Under the pieces are notes generated by a model. The model was not told the DNA's origin. It searched no databases and was given only the letters and a program-made list of their open reading frames with translations. This document shows positions 35,968-44,485 of a DNA stretch of 64,000 nucleotides, in pieces (within the stretch, counting starts at the first letter, position 1; each line of letters opens with the position of its first letter). Source of the stretch: Variovorax paradoxus (lineage in GTDB: Bacteria > Pseudomonadota > Gammaproteobacteria > Burkholderiales > Burkholderiaceae_C). Both the position numbers and the translations under genes were made by a program. The DNA lies in the NCBI RefSeq assembly GCF_018614875.1, contig NZ_JAGGNW010000020.1, positions 62,001-126,000 on the forward strand, written 5' to 3'.

Positions 35968-36900
35968 TCACGCGCGCATGGCCTGCACCGCCGCCTGCAC
36001 GCGCTCGGGCTCGACGGCGATGTTCACGCCGGCGCGTTCGAGTTGCAGCTTGAGATAGGCGCGCGAGTCCAGCTCGCCCCACCCGCGCGTCAGGCCCTCG
36101 GTCATCTCTTCGAGCGTCATGTTGCCCAGGCGCATCGGCACGCCCAGCTCCTTGGCCAGCGCTGCGCCCAGGCTCATGTCCTTGTGAGCCAGCTTGAGCA
36201 GGAAAGTCGGGTCGTCGAACTTGCCTGGCAGGAACTGGTTGGTCAGCAGGAACATGGGGGACTGCTTTCCCACCGTGCCGAGGCAGAGCGCTTGCCATAG
36301 CTCCAGCGGGTCTACGCCCCCTTTGACACCGACCGAGAAAATCTCCGCCATCGTCAGCAGGATCATGTATGCCGCCATGTTGTTGGACAGCTTGGCGATC
36401 GTCCCGGCGCCGATGGGGCCCACGTGGCGGGGCTTGTCACCGATTGCGCGCAGCAGGTTGAGGTGGCGTTCGTACACCTCCTTCTCGCCGCCGACCCAGA
36501 TCGCCAGGTCCCCCGAGGCGGCTCCGGCGGGGCCGCCGGCGACCGGCGCGTCCAGCAGCGCGCCACCCTTGCGCCTGAACTCCGCCTCCATCCGGCGATT
36601 GAGTGCCATCGAACTGGTAGACATCTCGAACAGCACCAGCCCAGGCTTCATGTGCGCCAACACGCCCTGCGCCCCGAGCACCACTTCCTCCACATGAGAC
36701 GGAGCCGGCAAGGAGGTGAACAATACATCGACATCGCCAGCGACCTCCGCCACGCTGCCGGCAGCCTGCGCTCCAGTCTCCACCAACGCCTGCATGGCGG
36801 CGGGAGCGATGTCGTAGACGAGCAGCGGCACGCCTGCTTTGACGATCCGACGCGCCATCGGCGCGCCCATGCGGCCCAGGCCGATAAATCCAACTTTCAT
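35968..36900 (-). CDS. 3-hydroxyisobutyrate dehydrogenase-like NAD(P)-dependent oxidoreductase
   Basis: This 310-residue HIBADH-family enzyme has IGLGRMGAPMARRIV (residues 6-20), DAPVAGGPAGAASGDL and catalytic Lys170 in GAGTIAKLSNNM. It is colinear with the paralogue at 17904-18836. The start at 36900 has GGAG eight bases upstream. It is second in the operon, after the Bug gene. Relationship to the ALDH suggests hydroxyacid to semialdehyde to acid oxidation. Confidence 0.94.
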   Translation of the reverse strand: MKVGFIGLGRMGAPMARRIVKAGVPLLVYDIAPAAMQALVETGAQAAGSVAEVAGDVDVLFTSLPAPSHVEEVVLGAQGVLAHMKPGLVLFEMSTSSMALNRRMEAEFRRKGGALLDAPVAGGPAGAASGDLAIWVGGEKEVYERHLNLLRAIGDKPRHVGPIGAGTIAKLSNNMAAYMILLTMAEIFSVGVKGGVDPLELWQALCLGTVGKQSPMFLLTNQFLPGKFDDPTFLLKLAHKDMSLGAALAKELGVPMRLGNMTLEEMTEGLTRGWGELDSRAYLKLQLERAGVNIAVEPERVQAAVQAMRA

Positions 36901-36953
36901 GATTTCTCCAGTTGTGGTCAGTGCGTGCCGCCGCAGGCACGCGGCAGCGCGGG

Positions 36954-37955
36954 TCAGGACTGCGGCTTGAAGCCGATCCTGGTGAGGAACTCGCGCCATT
37001 GCATCGTTTCGTTGGCAATCTCCTGCGCGAACAGCTCCGGCGTCGACTTCGGAATCAAGCTGGAGAAGCTCGATTCGATCCGGTCTTTCAGGTCGGGGAC
37101 GGTGGTGACCGCATAGATGTCCGCGGCGATCCGGTCAAGCAAAGGGCGCGGCGTATTTTTCGGCGCGAACACGCCGCCCCACAACTGCGGGAAGAACCCC
37201 TTGTAGCCCGCCTCGCGCACGGTGGGCACGTTCGGCAGTTCGCTGAACCGGCTCTCGCCGATGGCCGCCAGCGCGTGCAGGCTACCGTCGTCGAGCTGTG
37301 ACTTGATGGACGCAGGCGAGTTGAGATAGAGCTGCACGTCGTTGCGCAGCAGCGCGACGACGATGGGGCTCACGCCGTTGTAGTTGATCTCCGAGTAGTT
37401 CACCCCCATCCCGCGCAGCACGAACCCGGCGTTCATGTTGAAGGCGGTGCCGGGACCACTGCCACCGAAGAAGAGACCCCCGGGCGCGGCCTTGCTCAGG
37501 GCGGCCACCTCCTGCAGGGTCTTTGCCTTGGCATAGGTCGCGGCGTTGGTGGCGAGCACCATCTTGATGTCGACGTACTTGATGACGGGCACCAGCACTT
37601 CCTGCGGGTCGAACTGAAAGCTGGCATTGGTCAGCCTGGCCATCGCCGTCGTGAGGCTGCCCATGAGCAGGGTGTGGCCGTCTGGCTTGGCGCGAGCGGC
37701 ATAGCCGACGCCGATCGCCGTCCCGGCGCCCGGCTTGTTGTCCACCACGATCGGCTGCTTCCACAAGGCCGACAGCTTCGGGCTGATCATCCGGACCCAC
37801 AGGTCGGCGGTATTTCCTGGCGCGTACGGCACCACGAAGGTTACAGGGCGCGACGGGAAGCCCTCGGCGGCGGCCGCCGCTGAGGAAAGGCTGGCGGACA
37901 GCATGCCCGCCACCGCCAGGCAGGCGTCTCGCCGGGTCAATGGTGAAAGCGTCAT
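36954..37955 (-). CDS. Bug/TctC-family periplasmic solute receptor
   Basis: This 333-residue Bug receptor has a twin-arginine-like start (TRRDACLAVAGML) and a signal ending about residue 30, then RPVTFVVPYAPGNTADLWVR. It is a close paralogue of the divergent receptor at 38349-39344: blocks such as VLVPVIKYVDIK and ALLRNDVQLYLN are shared, and even the ribosome-binding segment CGGAGACAAACCATGAC is nearly the same. It opens the HIBADH-CMD-ALDH operon. Confidence 0.95.
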   Translation of the reverse strand: MTLSPLTRRDACLAVAGMLSASLSSAAAAAEGFPSRPVTFVVPYAPGNTADLWVRMISPKLSALWKQPIVVDNKPGAGTAIGVGYAARAKPDGHTLLMGSLTTAMARLTNASFQFDPQEVLVPVIKYVDIKMVLATNAATYAKAKTLQEVAALSKAAPGGLFFGGSGPGTAFNMNAGFVLRGMGVNYSEINYNGVSPIVVALLRNDVQLYLNSPASIKSQLDDGSLHALAAIGESRFSELPNVPTVREAGYKGFFPQLWGGVFAPKNTPRPLLDRIAADIYAVTTVPDLKDRIESSFSSLIPKSTPELFAQEIANETMQWREFLTRIGFKPQS

Positions 37956-38020
37956 GGTTTGTCTCCAGCCGTTTTGGAACGATGCGGGGCGTGGCCGATG
38001 AACATGGCCAGTCAGACCTC

Positions 38021-38089
38021 ACCGTATCGGGAAAGCCAAGTCCCATCTACTCGGTGAGCCGGCAAGGTGCTTGCCGCCAGACGCAACGC
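38021..38089 (-). promoter_or_regulatory. Predicted promoter/operator for the Bug-HIBADH-CMD-ALDH operon
   Basis: GGCAAGG-N14-CGCAACGC at 38061-38089 with TACGGT at 38026-38021 on the minus strand. Paired with the opposite-facing copy at 38216-38244. Confidence 0.55.
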
Positions 38090-38215
38090 ACGGTCAGCGA
38101 TGAGGCCGGTGTCCGCGAGCACGGCAGCAACAGGGCCCGAAGTCATGGTCGAACTCTCGGTGACCAATGACTGAGACGACATGCGCACAACCGCTTGATA
38201 CGCGGATCAGCGGCA

Positions 38216-38283
38216 CCTTTGCGGTAAGCGGGTAGCGCCTTGCCAACATCTGCAGAAATCAGCGCGGGCTCGTCCACTATGCT
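38216..38283 (+). promoter_or_regulatory. Predicted promoter/operator for the Bug-carboxylesterase unit
   Basis: Minus-oriented element at 38216-38244 with perfect outer boxes (CCTTTGCG and CCTTGCC on the plus strand) and TATGCT at 38278-38283, giving a leader of about 60 nt. Confidence 0.6.
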
Positions 38284-38348
38284 GACTTTCGCTCGCGACC
38301 GCATTCTTCACGGCGCTGCCGACCTTCTACAAAACTCGGAGACAAACC

Positions 38349-39344
38349 ATGACGATTCCCGCGATGAACCGACGTGACGCATGCCTGGCGGTGGCGGGCA
38401 TGCTGGCCGGGAGTTCTGCTTCACGTGCCGCGACAGACACGTTTCCCTCAAGACCCGTGACCTTCGTGGTTCCGTATGCCCCCGGCAACACTGCGGATCA
38501 ATGGGCCCGGCTGGTAGGGACGCGTTTGTCCGTACTTTGGAAGCAGCCTGTCATCGTGGAAAACAAGCCAGGCGGGGGCACCATGATCGGTGTATCCAAC
38601 GTTGCTCGAGCGAATCCTGATGGACACACACTGCTGATGGGAAGCCTCACCACAGCGATGGCGAAGTTGACCAACCCAAGCTTTCAGTTCGACCCGCAGG
38701 AAGTGCTGGTGCCCGTCATCAAGTACGTCGACATCAAGATGATCTTAGTGACGAATTCGGCGACGTATGCCAAGGCGAAGAACCTCAACGAGCTGCTCGC
38801 CTTCAGCAAGTCCACCCCAGGTGGCGTGTTCCTTGGTGGCACAGGCGCGGGCACTGCGTTGAACATGAATGCCGGGTTCGTGCTGCGCGGGATGGGCGTG
38901 AACTACTCGGAAGTCAATTACAACGGCGTGAATCCGATCCTCTTGGCATTGCTGCGCAACGACGTGCAGCTCTACCTCAACTGGCCGGCATCGGTGAAGG
39001 CCCGTATCGACGACGGAAGCATCCACGTGCTGGCCGCCTTCAGCGAGCAACGGTTCGACGACTTTCCCAATGTGCAGACTGTGCGCGAAGCCAGTTTCAA
39101 GGGCTTCTTGCCCCAACTCTGGGCCGGCGTCTTTGCGCCTAAGAACACGCCTCGGTCCGTGCTGGACCGCATTGCTTCGGACATCTACGAAGTGACTTCG
39201 GCGCCGGACATGAAGGAGCGGATCGAGTCCAGCTTTTCCGCCGTGATTCCGAAATCCAACCCGCAACTGTTTGCGCAGCAGATTGCCACGGAAACCAAGC
39301 TATGGCGTGAGCAGCTGGCGGCAATCGGCTACAAGCCGCAATGA
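38349..39344 (+). CDS. Bug/TctC-family periplasmic solute receptor
   Basis: This 331-residue Bug receptor has NRRDACLAVAGML at the start, a signal to about residue 28, then RPVTFVVPYAPGNTADQWAR. It is a paralogue of the divergent gene at 36954-37955, with similarity running end to end (both finish GxKPQ). The pair may bind two related ligands, each feeding its own operon. GGAGA precedes the ATG at 38349. It is followed by a carboxylesterase gene on the same strand. Confidence 0.95.
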   Translation: MTIPAMNRRDACLAVAGMLAGSSASRAATDTFPSRPVTFVVPYAPGNTADQWARLVGTRLSVLWKQPVIVENKPGGGTMIGVSNVARANPDGHTLLMGSLTTAMAKLTNPSFQFDPQEVLVPVIKYVDIKMILVTNSATYAKAKNLNELLAFSKSTPGGVFLGGTGAGTALNMNAGFVLRGMGVNYSEVNYNGVNPILLALLRNDVQLYLNWPASVKARIDDGSIHVLAAFSEQRFDDFPNVQTVREASFKGFLPQLWAGVFAPKNTPRSVLDRIASDIYEVTSAPDMKERIESSFSAVIPKSNPQLFAQQIATETKLWREQLAAIGYKPQ

Positions 39345-39510
39345 AGACGGGTCAACACTTGGCGCGTGCAGGGGCCGATGTCGAGTGCGGCTGACAGATC
39401 GCTGCAATCGCCCACGCACTTGCACGGCCCTGCGCGAGTCAGAGTCGAGGCGTTCCCCATCCCGACGGCTTCGAGCCGCCGACCAACAACCTCACAAACA
39501 TGGGTCAATC

Positions 39511-41271
39511 ATGTTCCAACTAGCGCAATTGCGGACAGGCCTACGTAATCTTCTCAACGTCCGAAGAGGATGGCGGACGAAATGCGATGCCCACACTCCC
39601 ATTCGCGAGGGTGGCGCACTCAAGTCAATCGCCACTGCGGCTATCGTTGCCGCGCTCGGAGCTCATTGCTTAGCATGGTCAGCAGACGAGCGTGCAGCAG
39701 ATCCTATCGTGCAAACGATCGAAGGGCGGGTCCAAGGCCTCAACTCGAACGGAGTGTCCAAGTTCCTGGGCTTGCCCTACGCTCAACCCCCGGTCGGCAA
39801 ACTGCGCTGGCAGCCACCGCAGACGCCCGCGGCCTGGAACAACGTGCTTCAAGCCAAGAATTTCGCACCCATCTGCGCGCTCACGACGACTCTCGGCGTG
39901 TTCTCGGGACCGCGAAACGACAACGAAGACTGCCTTTACCTGAACGTCTTCACTCCCGACGTTAAGCCGTCGCAGCGCCTCCCTGTGATCGTGTTTATAC
40001 ATGGGGGCGGTAACTACGATGGGGAAACGCCTGGCTACGACGGCAGCAAGCTCGCGGTACATGGCAAGGTAATTGTCGTAACGGTCGCATACCGGCTGAA
40101 CCTCATGGGGTTTCTGGCCCATCCCGCGCTGAATAGCGAAGGGCACCGGTCCGGAAATTACGGCCTACTCGATCAGCAGGCAGCGCTCAAATGGGTTCAA
40201 CGGAATATCGCTGCATTTGGCGGCGACCGAAACAACGTCACCCTCGCGGGGCAATCAGCTGGCGCAATCAACACGATGATGCATTTGGTATCGCCACCGG
40301 CGGCGGGCCTCTTCCATCGGGCAATTTGCCAGAGTTCGTGCTTGGCGAATTTCCCTTTGATCTCGAGAGAGGTCGCAGAGTCGAAAGCGGTGGCCTTCGC
40401 GGTCGCAGCAGGCTGCGGCTCCGGCGCCGGCCCTGGTGTTGCCCAATGCCTGCGCCACATTCCGGCGGCGAAAGTGCTGGAGCTGGCCGGGACTGAAAGC
40501 ACTTTCACCCAGTACGTCACGGGCTTCATGGTAGATGGGCAAGTCGTTCCGGACCAGCCGATCACGCTAGTCCAGAAAGGACAATTTCACCATGTTCCCT
40601 TGATGAGTGGTGGCACGACCGACGAGTGGAACTTCGCCTTGGCAATCCAGGCGTACTTCAGCAACACGAACAATGCGTTGCGCACTGCCCCAACTGCGGA
40701 TCAGTATGTCAACTACGTAGAAAACACCTTTGTGCCTCCCGTGTACGCCGAGCAAACGGCACCAAAAGTGATGCAGCTGTACCCTCTCAGCTCTTTCAAG
40801 AGCCCACAACAGGCGTTGAACCGCGTTGCCTCTGATGCGCAACGGCTCTGCAATTTGCGGCTGGGAGCCAAGGTTTTCGCCGCACAAGTTCCGGTGTACG
40901 CCTACGAGTTCGCCGACGCGACAGCACCTTCCTACTTTCCTGACATGCCTGGCATGGAATTGGGGGCATTTCATACGGCCGATCTCCAATATCTGTTCCC
41001 CCTTTGGCATGGAGGTCCTTTGGGGATCGAGAAGCCACTGAATCAACAACAGGTGAAGTTATCCGATCAGATGGTTTCAGCGTGGGCGAACTTTGCGAGG
41101 ACTGGAAATCCCAATGGGACGGGCAATAGTCCGTGGCCGCGCTTTACGAGCGATGCCGGGGCGTCTGCGTGGATGATCCAAGATCTGCCCAGAGGGTCGA
41201 GCATCGCAGATGCCGAGTACTCCGCTCGCCATCATTGCGATTTCTGGGATTCAGTCGGGCCGAAGCCGTAA
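39511..41271 (+). CDS. Type-B carboxylesterase, probably exported
   Basis: This esterase is up to 586 residues. The oxyanion hole HGGG is at residues 164-167 and nucleophile Ser249 in LAGQSAGAINT; NEDCLYLNVF (138-147) is the family loop. A hydrophobic stretch IATAAIVAALGAHCLA near residues 40-55 looks like a signal peptide, so the first 36 residues may not be translated and the true start may lie downstream, though no ATG is available there. Export would place ester cleavage in the periplasm, next to the Bug receptor encoded just upstream. That contrasts with the cytoplasmic paralogue at 11080-12648. Confidence 0.85.
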   Translation: MFQLAQLRTGLRNLLNVRRGWRTKCDAHTPIREGGALKSIATAAIVAALGAHCLAWSADERAADPIVQTIEGRVQGLNSNGVSKFLGLPYAQPPVGKLRWQPPQTPAAWNNVLQAKNFAPICALTTTLGVFSGPRNDNEDCLYLNVFTPDVKPSQRLPVIVFIHGGGNYDGETPGYDGSKLAVHGKVIVVTVAYRLNLMGFLAHPALNSEGHRSGNYGLLDQQAALKWVQRNIAAFGGDRNNVTLAGQSAGAINTMMHLVSPPAAGLFHRAICQSSCLANFPLISREVAESKAVAFAVAAGCGSGAGPGVAQCLRHIPAAKVLELAGTESTFTQYVTGFMVDGQVVPDQPITLVQKGQFHHVPLMSGGTTDEWNFALAIQAYFSNTNNALRTAPTADQYVNYVENTFVPPVYAEQTAPKVMQLYPLSSFKSPQQALNRVASDAQRLCNLRLGAKVFAAQVPVYAYEFADATAPSYFPDMPGMELGAFHTADLQYLFPLWHGGPLGIEKPLNQQQVKLSDQMVSAWANFARTGNPNGTGNSPWPRFTSDAGASAWMIQDLPRGSSIADAEYSARHHCDFWDSVGPKP

Positions 41272-41553
41272 CGCCCGCCCGAGGCTCCGGACCGGCGACC
41301 TCGGGATTTCTGTCGAACCGCTATTCGTCCGCTTGGCGAGACCAAGCGACGGATCAGAAGGCCGTCGGATCACTCACTCACGTCGGTGCCGACGCGCATG
41401 CCCCGCGGCTCCACGGCCAGCCGGGTCGACTCGATGCGGATCACTCTTCAGCTTGGAATGGACAAGATCAAAGTCGGGGAATTCGCGCGAGCTCCAACGC
41501 CCCAAAAAGGAATGCATTGGGCCGCGTGGAGGCGAGGCACGCTCGGGTTGCGC

Positions 41554-42468
41554 TCACGACACGCGGTCCTTGCGGTAGCACGCCCGCACAAAGCTGCGAT
41601 ACGCGCCCAACCATCCGCTGCTATGGCTCTCGCCGGTGAGCACTTCCGTCGTGACTTGCAGCCCGTGCAACGGGCGTTCGATCAAGGTATCGTAGAAGCG
41701 AAGCAGATTGATCACGTTTAAGCGATACAAGCGCGCGGAGCCGAACAGCTCCTTCGCGTTGGTCACGAGATGGAGATGGGCCGGAACTGCCGTGTTCCCG
41801 CGTTGCTGCAGCAGCTGTTCATACATCTTGAACAGCGGAGCATCGGGGAAAACGCCAGCGGCGCCGGCCCCGTAGCGGCTGAAGATCCGGCTGCCCGAAG
41901 TCATGGCGTAAAGAGAGAACAAGCCTCCGCCAGAGTATCCGAACAGACCTGCGGCATCGGCCTGCACGCGATAACGGCGGCAGATTTCGGGGTGAAGCTC
42001 CTCCTCGATGAAGGCGAGGAAACGGTCGGCCCGTCCTGCGGCGAAGTTCTCACAGAAGGCCGCAACGGCGGCAGGGCCAAGACGAGCACTGACGTGCGCT
42101 TGCATGTACTCGGGGATGCTTGCTCCCGGCGCGACGAAGTTGCGCATCCGGAGTGTGTTCGCTTGCGGCGTCTGCTTCGCAGTAAAGCCGATGCTCACCT
42201 GCATGAAGGGCTCAATCGGTACCACCGCGTCGAACACGTCGAAATCGAACATCACGGCTTCGGCAATGGGACCGTAGACATTGCCATCGGTCGCGTACAG
42301 AGCAGGATACCCGGCATCAGGCGTGGTGCCGTATAAGCGCGGCAGGGACACGCTGATGCCGAACCGATCTCCGACATGCAACGAATCGACCTCGAAGTAC
42401 TCGGTGAAGGATTCCGGATTTCCCAATCGTCCAGATTCGGTCGTACTTGCCTTTGACGAACCAGTCAT
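41554..42468 (-). CDS. Esterase of the alpha/beta-hydrolase (esterase D / IroE-like) fold
   Basis: This 304-residue esterase is paralogous to 19823-20731: both have NPExxTEYFE, YPALYATDGNV and EELHPEICRRYRVQADA/EKELHPEICRRYRVQADA. The nucleophile is in LFGYSGGGLFSLYAM and the late His in GESHSSGWLGAYRSF. AGGAG precedes the ATG at 42468. It is 126 bp downstream of a Bug gene on the same strand and likely co-transcribed. The region 41272-41553 between it and the convergent carboxylesterase shows no recognisable gene. Confidence 0.9.
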   Translation of the reverse strand: MTGSSKASTTESGRLGNPESFTEYFEVDSLHVGDRFGISVSLPRLYGTTPDAGYPALYATDGNVYGPIAEAVMFDFDVFDAVVPIEPFMQVSIGFTAKQTPQANTLRMRNFVAPGASIPEYMQAHVSARLGPAAVAAFCENFAAGRADRFLAFIEEELHPEICRRYRVQADAAGLFGYSGGGLFSLYAMTSGSRIFSRYGAGAAGVFPDAPLFKMYEQLLQQRGNTAVPAHLHLVTNAKELFGSARLYRLNVINLLRFYDTLIERPLHGLQVTTEVLTGESHSSGWLGAYRSFVRACYRKDRVS

Positions 42469-42594
42469 TGATGCTCCTTGATCAATCCATTCGCTTGTAC
42501 TCTTTGAGACGTGAACGTGCGTGCTCAGAACGTGCGTCGCAGCCCTGCCCTCTCCGCCTTGCTCTTCCCGAGCGTATCGATGGGACAGAACACG

Positions 42595-43569
42595 CTAGTC
42601 GCGCGCAAGCGCATTGGCACGCCTCCAGTACTCCACTTCCTTGGGGACCACCGCACGCATGGCGTTCGCATCCACGACCTCGGGCAGGATGGCGTTGCGA
42701 GTCAGGAACTCCTTGTAGCGTGGCGTTTGCGCAATTTGCGTGAGGGCATCAGACAGGACCTGAATGGCCGGGCCAGGCGTGCCAGCCGGTGCGATGAATT
42801 CGACGCCGGGCGCCATTTCGAAGCCCGGTACGCCCGCTTCCGCGGCTGTCGGCACATCCGGCAGAGATTCCCACCTTTGGGTGGAGGTCACGGCGAGGGC
42901 CCGCAGCCTGCCACTCTTGACCAGGGGAATGATGTTGGCCGACCCCTGGCAACTGAACGTGATCTGTTTGCTGATGACGTCGGTGACGACGTGGCCGGTT
43001 TCTCTATAAGGAACATGCCTCGCGCTGCTTTTGGTCACCCCGGCCAGGAGCGCGCTGCACAGGTGCGATCCGCTTCCGACCCCCATCGAGGAGTAAGTGA
43101 CATCGTTGGGCTTCGCCTTCATCGCATCCAAAAGGGAAGCCAAAGTGCGATAAGGAGAATCGGCGGAGACGACTATGGCCGTCGGAAACCGGCCCACCCG
43201 CGCAACCGGGACGAAGTCCTTGACTGGGTCGAACTTCGTTGTGTCTTCGCTGGATAGCGGCAGCAGAAACAACTGGGCGCCAGACGTCAGCAGGGTATAT
43301 CCGTCGGCAGGTGCCTTCATGAGGAGCTGGTAGGCCAAGAGCCCGCCGGCACCCGAGCGGTTCTCGACCAGCACCGGCACGTTCAGGCGGGCTGTGAGTT
43401 GCTCGGCGAAAAAGCGCGAAAGCGTATCGGCCGACGTACCGGGAGAACCCGCGGTGATGATCTTGATCGGCTTGGAAGGGAACTGCTGCGCGAGAGCCGT
43501 TCCGCTCGCAGCGGCAGCCAAAGCGGCGATCGCCCACAACAACACGTGTCTCCGGTGCTTCATGTGCAT
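42595..43569 (-). CDS. Bug/TctC-family periplasmic solute receptor
   Basis: This 324-residue Bug receptor has a signal ending ASGTALAQQ (about residues 21-29) and mature start SKPIKIITAGSPGTSADTLSR. APADGYTLLTSGAQLF and PDVPTAAEAGVPGFEM are family blocks. It opens an operon with the esterase at 41554. Its promoter (43591-43660) is an inverted near-copy of the one in front of the hydrolase at 33259. Confidence 0.95.
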   Translation of the reverse strand: MHMKHRRHVLLWAIAALAAAASGTALAQQFPSKPIKIITAGSPGTSADTLSRFFAEQLTARLNVPVLVENRSGAGGLLAYQLLMKAPADGYTLLTSGAQLFLLPLSSEDTTKFDPVKDFVPVARVGRFPTAIVVSADSPYRTLASLLDAMKAKPNDVTYSSMGVGSGSHLCSALLAGVTKSSARHVPYRETGHVVTDVISKQITFSCQGSANIIPLVKSGRLRALAVTSTQRWESLPDVPTAAEAGVPGFEMAPGVEFIAPAGTPGPAIQVLSDALTQIAQTPRYKEFLTRNAILPEVVDANAMRAVVPKEVEYWRRANALARD

Positions 43570-43590
43570 ATCCTTTTGTAGTGGCGGTGG

Positions 43591-43660
43591 AGTCTAGGAG
43601 GAAGCATGCCGCCGGATCTAGCCCAGATTTCGGCAAGGTCTCTGCCGCCAAGCGGCAAAC
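43591..43660 (-). promoter_or_regulatory. Predicted promoter/operator for the Bug-esterase operon
   Basis: GGCAAGG-N14-CGGCAAAC at 43632-43660 with TAGACT at 43596-43591 on the minus strand. Confidence 0.6.
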
Positions 43661-43680
43661 AGGTTGCCAGACGAGATCCT

Positions 43681-43827
43681 TGTCAGTGTGCACGGCAGGC
43701 AATCTACTCGCTGCGCAACCTTCATCGAGAGAATCCAACAGGCAAAGGAAGATTGCCCTCCACGCGGTCGATCGCGGTCAGCGCGACCCCGCACTCGTGT
43801 TCATTCACGGATTTACGACTGGGGCAG
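43681..43827 (+). pseudogene. Decayed leader and first codons of an alpha/beta hydrolase gene
   Basis: From 43681 (TGTCAGTGTGCACGG) the sequence follows the leader of the intact hydrolase gene at 33189 onward and then about 29 codons (IALHAVDRGQRDPALVFIHG). The start codon is AGG at 43740 instead of ATG and homology stops after FTTG. Nothing recognisable follows up to the MaoC gene at 44008. It is a truncated duplicate and non-functional. Confidence 0.8.
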
Positions 43828-44007
43828 CGCGCACCCCGGTCTTTGCGCTACAGGCAACAGACCTTGGCACGGTGGCCGCTGGGCGTGGCCGTGGGCGTTC
43901 CTAAAATCGGAGCGGTCACGGGCATGCGTGCCCGGTGTGGGCGTGGCCTCGACAGGCGCCGCCGCATCACGCCACAGTCACCACTCGCTTTACACGGGCG
44001 AGAATCT

Positions 44008-44484
44008 TCATGCGGCGGTCTCTCGAGCCGGCTCTTTCGGTCGCAGCAGCATGAGGGCGTTGCGATCGGCAACGCAGACCACCTCATCTCGTTGGTTCAG
44101 AGCAAAATGCCTAAAGGTGATGATGCCCGAGTCGGTGCGGCTCTTCGATGACCTCGCGGCGACCACCTCTGTCCGGACGTGAATCGTGTCGCCAAGGAAC
44201 ACGGGCTTGGGAAACCGCACTTCATCGAAGCCAAGGTTGGCGATCGTGGTTCCGAGCGTGGTGTCGATCACGCTAATTCCGACGACGAGTCCCAGCAGAA
44301 AGAGGCTGTTGAACAGGCGCTGCCCGTAAATTGTGCCCTTGCAGTACTCGGCGTCGAGATGGATCGCCGCGGGGTTGTGGGTCAGGGCGGAAAACAGTGT
44401 GTTGTCCATCTCCGTCACCGTTCTGCGGATCGCATGCTCGATCACCAGACCTTCACGAAGCTCCTCAAAATACAGTCCTGCCAT
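44008..44484 (-). CDS. MaoC-family hydratase (mesaconyl-CoA hydratase-like)
   Basis: This 158-residue single hot-dog-fold enoyl-CoA hydratase is of the MaoC group. THNPAAIHLDAEYCKGTIYGQRLFNSLF places the catalytic HLD/NP segment, and VIDTTLGTTIANLGFDEVRFPKPVFLGDTI is typical of mesaconyl-CoA hydratase-like proteins encoded beside HpcH/HpaI-type lyases. It would hydrate an alpha,beta-unsaturated acyl-CoA so that the neighbouring lyase can cleave the product. It starts one base after the lyase stop, third in the ACAD-lyase-hydratase operon. Confidence 0.9.
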   Translation of the reverse strand: MAGLYFEELREGLVIEHAIRRTVTEMDNTLFSALTHNPAAIHLDAEYCKGTIYGQRLFNSLFLLGLVVGISVIDTTLGTTIANLGFDEVRFPKPVFLGDTIHVRTEVVAARSSKSRTDSGIITFRHFALNQRDEVVCVADRNALMLLRPKEPARETAA

Positions 44485-44485
44485 T

